Assembly: GCF_042434745.1 (NCBI RefSeq)
Contig: NZ_JBHLSS010000136.1
Direction: 5' to 3' (one strand)
From: Azotobacter paspali
Lineage (GTDB): Bacteria; Pseudomonadota; Gammaproteobacteria; Pseudomonadales; Pseudomonadaceae
Length of the DNA: 64,000 nt
Shown here: one piece after another, positions 59,324 to 64,000 of the stretch
Layout: every line of letters begins with the position of its first letter
How positions within the stretch are numbered: position 1 is the first letter of the stretch
Made by a program: the position numbers and the translations under genes
Notes under the pieces: generated by a model
Told to the model about the DNA's origin: nothing
What the model saw: the letters and a program-made list of their open reading frames with translations, nothing else
Database searches by the model: none

Positions 59324-60586
59324 TCATGCGAGGAGGAAGGCCGCCCACTGCTCCGCGATGCGTGACCAGAGCAGGCGGTCTTCAGTTGAGTTTTCGTACG
59401 CAGCGTGAGCCATCCTGTCTCGCAGGCCTCTGTCTGAATATAGGCGCTCCAAAGCATTGGCGAGGGAAGTGGGTGAGATTACTGCTGCCTCCAGGAAGCA
59501 TCCCATGGGTTCTCGCTTTCCGACGTCAAGCAGAAGTGCTGACCCAAACCAAAGCTCGCAACAGGCGCCATGTCCCGGGACGATCTGTGCTGCACCGGTT
59601 GCGGCGTGCTCGAACGACACAAGGCCCCAGCCTTCTCCACTCGCGGTGTTAACCCCTACGTCGCAGGCATTGTAGAGAAGGTTTAGATCCCGCACCCGCA
59701 GATCGGGATGGTCGGTTACCGCAGGCGGCAACAGGAGGCGATCGCCTATGCCATGTGCCTTCGCAATCGCCTCGACATCGCAGCCTAGGCCCTTTCTCTC
59801 CGTATGCAAGTGGAGCCAGACGTCATCTTTGCCAGCTGCAAACTGAGCAAAACCGGCGATAGTAAGATTCAAACGTTTACGGGGCTGGTTGCGGCTGGCG
59901 TTCAAAACGATGAACTGCCCACTCATGTCTTTCCCGTATAGGACGCGACGCGCCTGTACGCGCCTCAGGTCGGCCGCTTGGCCACTGATGGCATTGGGAG
60001 CTGACACACCATCACATGTGGGATAGAAACTCTCCGTATCAGTGCCGTGCGGGATCACAGACAGGAACGGTTGCTCGCCGCTCGGCATCAAATAATTGAG
60101 AGCCTCAATCAAGGTATTTTTGCCGAATTCTGTATAGGCGACGATGCCATCCACCTCACGTGCCCAATGAAGGGGAGTTGGATCCATGAACGGCGCATCA
60201 ACAGGGCAGTAAACAACCGTCCTCGCACTTACTCCGGAAGACCGGATGGCTCCGAGATAAACAGGCACTATCCAAGGATCTTGTAGGAGTAGGGTTACGT
60301 CCGGCCGGACCTCGCTCACCAGGTCACGAAGCCCCTCAGCCCCGTGCACGTCGTGAGGATTCGGGTTCGGGTGGATCCGCCATGGAAGATCCGGGACCGA
60401 ACCCGAATAGTTTGGAGCGAAGTGGTGGACCTCAAAATAAGTGGCCAGCCACGGCAAGAGGTTATGCAGCACCCGTGCGAACCCGGTTGGCATCATCGCA
60501 TGACCGACCGCAAGCAGCTTTAAACGATGCTTGCGGAGTGGTCTAGCCGTCTCGCACTTGCTTCTTCTTGCGTCAGCAGTTCCCAT
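59324..60586 (-). CDS. GT4-like glycosyltransferase
   Basis: This is a 420-residue protein with the two-domain GT-B layout. The N-terminal half has the glycine-rich start (LKLLAVGHAMMPTGFARVL), and the C-terminal half has NASRNQPRKRLNL followed by GEGWGLVSFEHAATG, the EX7E-type donor-binding region of GT4 enzymes. No signal peptide or membrane span is evident. The frame is open to an ATG at 60679, but that would overlap the upstream gene by 107 bases. The ATG at 60586 has GGAG five bases before it and leaves a 14-base overlap, so I prefer it. It is translationally coupled behind the MACPF gene, so the two probably act together. Donor and acceptor are unknown; a surface glycan or the partner protein are both possible. 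Confidence 0.75.
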   Translation of the reverse strand: MGTADARRSKCETARPLRKHRLKLLAVGHAMMPTGFARVLHNLLPWLATYFEVHHFAPNYSGSVPDLPWRIHPNPNPHDVHGAEGLRDLVSEVRPDVTLLLQDPWIVPVYLGAIRSSGVSARTVVYCPVDAPFMDPTPLHWAREVDGIVAYTEFGKNTLIEALNYLMPSGEQPFLSVIPHGTDTESFYPTCDGVSAPNAISGQAADLRRVQARRVLYGKDMSGQFIVLNASRNQPRKRLNLTIAGFAQFAAGKDDVWLHLHTERKGLGCDVEAIAKAHGIGDRLLLPPAVTDHPDLRVRDLNLLYNACDVGVNTASGEGWGLVSFEHAATGAAQIVPGHGACCELWFGSALLLDVGKREPMGCFLEAAVISPTSLANALERLYSDRGLRDRMAHAAYENSTEDRLLWSRIAEQWAAFLLA

Positions 60587-62273
60587 TGAAACTCCATTGG
60601 CCATCAGGCATGCAGATTCGTGCCGTTCCGTCGAAGCACGTCTCTTCACCCGGAAGCCACCACTGCCTCCATCCCACATCCCAGTAACACATGTTGTTAT
60701 TATTTACAGGCTGGATCTGTTCGGCAGTGATTGCATTATCGTTTGTGTCCGCGGTGGCCGTCGCAATAGTGTAATGGCCCTCGCTGCCATAGGGCGGAAT
60801 CAGAGGGACGGACAGGTTGGTAAGAGTGTAGTTGTGGTAGCCAACCTGTGCAGCGATATTGGCGGTGAATTTCTCGACAGCTTGGCCAGGCTGGGTTCCT
60901 TGTTGGCCAACAAGAAGATAATTCACCCGGAAGTCGTCCCCGCAATAGATGGTTGCCAACTTCTTCCAGTTGAACATAGCTGCCCCATAACCGGAAAGCC
61001 ACGAAGCCATTTGAGCGTTCGGGAAATTTGAGACAGCAAGAACGGAATACACTGTCAGCGCAACGATGTAAGGTTTGTCGGACAGGCCTTGAACTGACGC
61101 GTGGAGATGATCCCACATCAGGTCGTTCCGGTTGTAATCGCCATTATAGGCAGCAGCATTCACGACCAACTGTAAGGTGTCGGGATCGAACACAGCAATT
61201 TGAGCCCCACCATACATGGCGCCAGGGGTCTGAGGCGGAAGATTACTTGGGACTGTCCGGTTTCGGATTTGTATAAGGCCGCTGTAAGAAGACGGATCAG
61301 AGAATCCTGTTCGCGAGAACTCCGCCTGAAGGTAAAGTCCCTGGTTCAGATAGATACTCAGAGCGTCGCTTACGGCCTGCTCCAATGCACCAGAGAAGAG
61401 TTGGGAGAGATCGGACAAGCGAAAACCGATGATGGCAGGAGCGGCCGTGATTGATGCCACCCACTCCTGATACGCAGGTTCAAAGTTGTCTTTGAAGGTT
61501 GGGCTGGGGCTGACCGCTTGAAGAAGGCTGGTGTCACCACCCGAAGCAGACCAGGACGTGCGGCGGTTCTCAACCCACTGTTTCGAAAGCTTATCCCAAC
61601 TGAGGCTCGACTTCGCGGAAGCATCCACGAAGAGGCTCTCGAACTCCAGGCTCAAATTCGCTTCAACCTGCATGCCGTCTGACGAGTAGTCAGTGTTTGC
61701 CGCTGTGAAATAGCTAAATTCTCCTCCCACCGTTACCTGATCGATGAAGTGGGTTCCCCATTTCCGGAAAACCCGGAAGAAAAGGTGCTGGTTGGTGGCG
61801 TTGAAATTGGTCTGCACCAACATTGCTTGGACATCAGGATCCGAAGAGAAGTCGGGGCTGATGTTCGGGGAGGAAACCTCTTGCAGGAGAACGCTCCAGG
61901 TTTCGAACTGCCCTGATGCCAAACAGTACCAAAAGGTGCTCTCGCTAACAGCTTCGGCGCTGAATGCCGCACGGAACTCGCCGGAAAACCCGCGATAGGA
62001 GCCGCTGACGCCCGCTTTAGTCGCGAAGGAGCTCTGAAATTGTTGCTGCGTGCGCGTAACAACGACCTGGGCCGATTGAGTGTGGTCTCCGCTTCCCTCG
62101 GCAATCACGACATTGTTCGGCACAGTGTATTGCTGCTTGGAGAACGGGTCCGTGTAGGTTGAGCCATTTCCGCTGGGTGGAACCAGGATAGCCTTGGTCG
62201 CAGATGAGACGTCATAGGAGCCGAGAATGTTGAAACCGAACCCAAGAAGTCCGGCGCCCGGAAGGGTTTGCAT
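60573..62273 (-). CDS. MACPF (membrane attack complex/perforin) domain protein
   Basis: The protein has 566 residues. The N-terminus (LPGAGLLGFGFNILG) matches the opening of bacterial MACPF proteins, and residues 172-186 (WGTHFIDQVTVGGEF) are the family signature (Y/W-G-T-H-(Y/F)...GG). Residues about 60-300 therefore form the pore-forming fold, with two stretches rich in Ser/Thr/Asn that could be the transmembrane hairpins. The C-terminal half (about 330-566) is unfamiliar to me; it ends in a Trp- and Cys-rich segment (CYWDVGWRQWWLPGEETC). No classical signal peptide is visible. The start at 62273 has AGG nine bases upstream. Bacterial MACPF proteins are mostly of unclear role, some insecticidal or host-directed. 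In a fungal symbiont a host-interaction role is possible but is inference only. Confidence 0.82.
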   Translation of the reverse strand: MQTLPGAGLLGFGFNILGSYDVSSATKAILVPPSGNGSTYTDPFSKQQYTVPNNVVIAEGSGDHTQSAQVVVTRTQQQFQSSFATKAGVSGSYRGFSGEFRAAFSAEAVSESTFWYCLASGQFETWSVLLQEVSSPNISPDFSSDPDVQAMLVQTNFNATNQHLFFRVFRKWGTHFIDQVTVGGEFSYFTAANTDYSSDGMQVEANLSLEFESLFVDASAKSSLSWDKLSKQWVENRRTSWSASGGDTSLLQAVSPSPTFKDNFEPAYQEWVASITAAPAIIGFRLSDLSQLFSGALEQAVSDALSIYLNQGLYLQAEFSRTGFSDPSSYSGLIQIRNRTVPSNLPPQTPGAMYGGAQIAVFDPDTLQLVVNAAAYNGDYNRNDLMWDHLHASVQGLSDKPYIVALTVYSVLAVSNFPNAQMASWLSGYGAAMFNWKKLATIYCGDDFRVNYLLVGQQGTQPGQAVEKFTANIAAQVGYHNYTLTNLSVPLIPPYGSEGHYTIATATADTNDNAITAEQIQPVNNNNMCYWDVGWRQWWLPGEETCFDGTARICMPDGQWSFNGNC

Positions 62274-62595
62274 AGTTTTTTACCTATAATGAATTAAAAC
62301 AAATTTTTGGCCCTGCATAATAACCGTCTGTAGGGCACATTTACCTTTAAAGCAACGCTACCAAGATAACAAGTGAAGTTGGGTGAGCTTCATAGGCTGG
62401 CCTCCTCGTAGTATGATGCGCCAAGGATACCAGCGGCTGGGAGAATCTCAGCTACTCTGTGCTTTTGTCTGAAACGCTGCCGAGTTGGAAAATTTCCTTC
62501 AAGATTCCCCGCTATCGGCTTGTTGTAGACCAACCGGAAAAACTATTGTTTGGGGAAACTCTGAAAAAGCCCCTTCTTCCCCAAAGAGATACCCC

Positions 62596-62865
62596 TAGCG
62601 TGGTGAGTCTCAATTAAAAGCATAAGTCTGATCTATCGTGGTGCTGAGTATTGCTCCGGCAATTCAATATGACACTCATGCAGCAAAATATTTTCTTTTA
62701 AGATAACTTGCGAGTGCTTTGTGTTTGTCTTTTCGTGCTGCCGATTAATAATTTAGCTCGACGGCAAGCATAGCCATAAATACAGGGCGTTCAGCCGTTC
62801 AGATTGTGTTACACCGCAGCAAAACTCAGAACAATAATTAATCAAACTTGAGATTCACCACACTA
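62596..62865. repeat. MITE-like element with about 20-bp inverted ends, flanked by CTAG
   Basis: The left end reads TAGCGTGGTGAGTCTCAA and the right end, on the other strand, TAGTGTGGTGAATCTCAA (16 of 18 identical). Both ends sit in a CTAG, consistent with TA-target insertion as in IS630/Tc1-type elements. The interior of about 230 bp is A/T rich and has no transposase, so the element would depend on a transposase supplied elsewhere. Confidence 0.6.
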
Positions 62866-62956
62866 GTTGTATCTGTCCCTGTGACCGTGCCTTGGCAAAA
62901 GCGAGAGCTTTGTAGTTTTGGATCATCCAAGCGCTCGAGCGGGCCTGCCATGCGTA

Positions 62957-62973
62957 ACCGTCAAGTTGACGGT
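62957..62973. repeat. 17-bp perfect palindrome
   Basis: ACCGTCAA-G-TTGACGGT is an exact inverted repeat with a single central base. It could be a repressor operator or part of a mobile element end. No gene starts close enough to decide. Confidence 0.4.
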
Positions 62974-63428
62974 CATCGTCAATCGCGATCACCTGCAGAA
63001 TAGAGGGCGCGGTCTCGCAACCCACCAAATGAACGAGCTGCGTGATTTACGATTGAGAGAAATTTACTATACTTAGTGTCTCTCCTTGGCAAAAGTGTTC
63101 TTGGCATGTGTAGCTGCTGGCCGAGCCGGCTTCGGCTCAAAAGGAAAACGGCTGGAGGAGGGAATGTGGCCTTCTCGCGACTCGGTACAGTGGTACGACC
63201 GTGAGATTCATCGCTCCTAGCGGCGGTTAAGCTTGGAATCGGAAGGGCTCGTCATGCCGTTGTGCCAATGAGGCGCTCGATGTTCTCCTTTTCTCTCCTC
63301 GCATTGAATGTAGCAAGCCATATCGGATCGACCTTGATAATTCATGCGATTCGCGCCGGAAGATACCAAGGCCGGCTCTGTCCCAATAAGAACGACCGAG
63401 AGCCCAGAAGGGACATAGCGCTCTGGGA

Positions 63429-63864
63429 TTATCCTGCCAAAGAATAAAATTGCTGCGCGGGCGATAGGCGAATGCTGCCCTCGAAGTGCATTTGTCCTTT
63501 GGCAATGGCGTGCATGATTTCAATCCCGGCCAGGATGAAGCGGACGCAGCGGAAGCGCTTGAAGCCGAGCATGGGCCGAACAATCCGCTTGATCGCTCGA
63601 GGGGCTTGCTCGACAAGGTTGTTCAGGTACTTGGCCTGGCGGATCCTGATCGGTGTGTCACGCCCAGTGTTGATGGCCTGCAGCGCAGCCCTGCTTGCCC
63701 CGCTTTTGTCGATCGTTATGGTCTCTGGCTCGCCCTGGCAAGCAATCGCACAGACAAGGAAGCGTCGAGCGGCTGCCTTGTCGTGTTTGGCGCGGAGCAG
63801 AACGTCTACAGTGTTGCCTGCTATATCGACGGCCTGGTACCAGTACTTCCATTGCCCACGGACC
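63429..63864 (-). pseudogene. IS6-family transposase, C-terminal two thirds (second, divergent type)
   Basis: On the - strand the frame gives RVRGQWKYWYQAVD, then ITIDKSG (second catalytic Asp), YLNNLVEQ (Glu), KRIVRPMLGFKRFRCV and ends AQQFYSLAG at 63429. It is clearly different in sequence from the IS6 element at 57996-58880. The N-terminal third, including the first catalytic Asp, has been removed by the IS10-like element that begins at 63865; the open frame runs through the junction and so begins with IS10-end peptide. A possible terminal repeat (GGCTCTGTCCCAA) lies at about 63374. Confidence 0.8.
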
Positions 63865-64000
63865 CTGAGTGATCCCCAGAAACTTTCCAAGAAAATCAAT
63901 TGGGTAGGGCTTGAAGAGGCCTGCATGGGCGGGCACGTTGGTTGTCGCCAAACTGACCGATGTCCCCCTACCCATGCAGACCGTCCAATTCTTGCACGAT
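63865..64000 (+). mobile_element. IS10-like (IS4 family) element, left end, copy B, cut by window edge
   Basis: It begins CTGAGTGATCCCC and matches copy A at 56464 for about 130 bp in the same orientation. The insertion point is inside an IS6-family transposase gene. The rest lies beyond the window. Confidence 0.8.
63974..64000 (+). CDS. IS10-like transposase, first nine codons
   Basis: The frame reads MQTVQFLHD to the edge. Unlike copy A, codon 2 is CAG rather than TAG, so this copy may be intact, but only 27 bases are visible. Confidence 0.6.

Larger units (their letters stand above)
62274..63373. other. AT-richer intergenic region, no credible gene
   Basis: This stretch is visibly richer in A and T than the PKS genes and carries no ORF with coding character. 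The part next to 62273 must hold the MACPF promoter, but no clear -35/-10 pair stands out. It contains a TA-flanked inverted-repeat element, a 17-bp palindrome and a small hairpin GAGCCG-GCTT-CGGCTC at 63123-63138 without a T run. Confidence 0.5.

Noticed and set aside
63123..63138. GAGCCG-GCTT-CGGCTC hairpin as a terminator
   Set aside because: There is no T run after the stem on the + strand, and the - strand has no gene ending just before it.
63164..63220. 18-codon frame after GGAGGAGGGA
   Set aside because: The ribosome site looks good, but the peptide is too short and matches nothing I know; it may be a remnant start of a lost gene.
1..64000. tRNA genes, rRNA and CRISPR arrays
   Set aside because: No cloverleaf-like blocks, rRNA stretches or regularly spaced direct repeats were seen; repeats in the PKS region are homologous domains.

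Overview
The window is dominated by a trans-AT modular polyketide synthase (PKS) locus on the + strand (bases 1 to about 55.5 kb). An O-methyltransferase gene follows on the - strand, then a field of decayed mobile DNA (56.46 to 59.16 kb), a glycosyltransferase/MACPF gene pair on the - strand (59.32 to 62.27 kb), and more insertion-sequence debris to the right edge. No module carries an AT domain, so malonyl units must be loaded by a separate acyltransferase that lies outside the window.

Read by domain content alone, the assembly line predicts the rhizoxin backbone carbon by carbon. There are four C-methyltransferase domains (for 18-, 16-, 12- and 8-methyl), ketoreductase-only modules where hydroxyls sit (C17, C15, C13, C7), and a non-elongating KS followed by an altered dehydratase where double bonds must be shifted. 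A KS-B-ACP branching module sits where the delta-lactone acetate branch is added. A final DH/KR module forms the 2,3-alkene, and a thioesterase closes the macrolactone. A P450 gene lies between the third and fourth PKS genes and an O-methyltransferase closes the locus, as in the rhi/rzx clusters. I therefore call the genes rhiB (3' part), rhiC, rhiD, rhiH, rhiE, rhiF and rhiI. The upstream part (NRPS/PKS start, trans-AT rhiG) is off the left edge. The letter given to each PKS gene is from memory of the published cluster.

The host is most likely a Mycetohabitans (formerly Burkholderia) rhizoxinica-like endofungal bacterium. The other known producers are Pseudomonas with rzx clusters. The dense, mutated transposon load (IS5, IS10-like IS4, IS6, Tn3, group II intron) with nonsense codons in almost every transposase fits a host-restricted genome. 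This assignment is inference; no ribosomal or housekeeping gene is present.

Layout. 1-4235 rhiB end (KS-DH-KR). 4299-19901 rhiC (MT-ACP, KS-KR-MT-ACP, KS-KR-ACP, KS-KR-MT-ACP-ACP). 19898-32269 rhiD (KS-DH-KR-ACP, KS-DH-KR-MT-ACP, KS0). 32292-33752 rhiH P450. About 33.82-34.79 kb dead IS5-type element. 35066-47656 rhiE (DH*-ACP, KS-KR-ACP, KS-DH-KR-ACP, KS-B-ACP). 47737-55524 rhiF (KS-DH-KR-ACP, KS0-ACP-TE). Terminator, then rhiI on the - strand, whose start lies only 27 bp from the end of an IS10-like element. 57.19-58.88 kb nested intron, Tn3, IS5 and IS6 remnants. 58.88-59.16 kb phage-type gene fragment. 59324-62273 glycosyltransferase and MACPF pore-former-like gene. 62596-62865 a small TA-flanked inverted-repeat element. 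63.4-64.0 kb an IS6 fragment cut by a second IS10-like copy.

No tRNA, rRNA or CRISPR array was seen.
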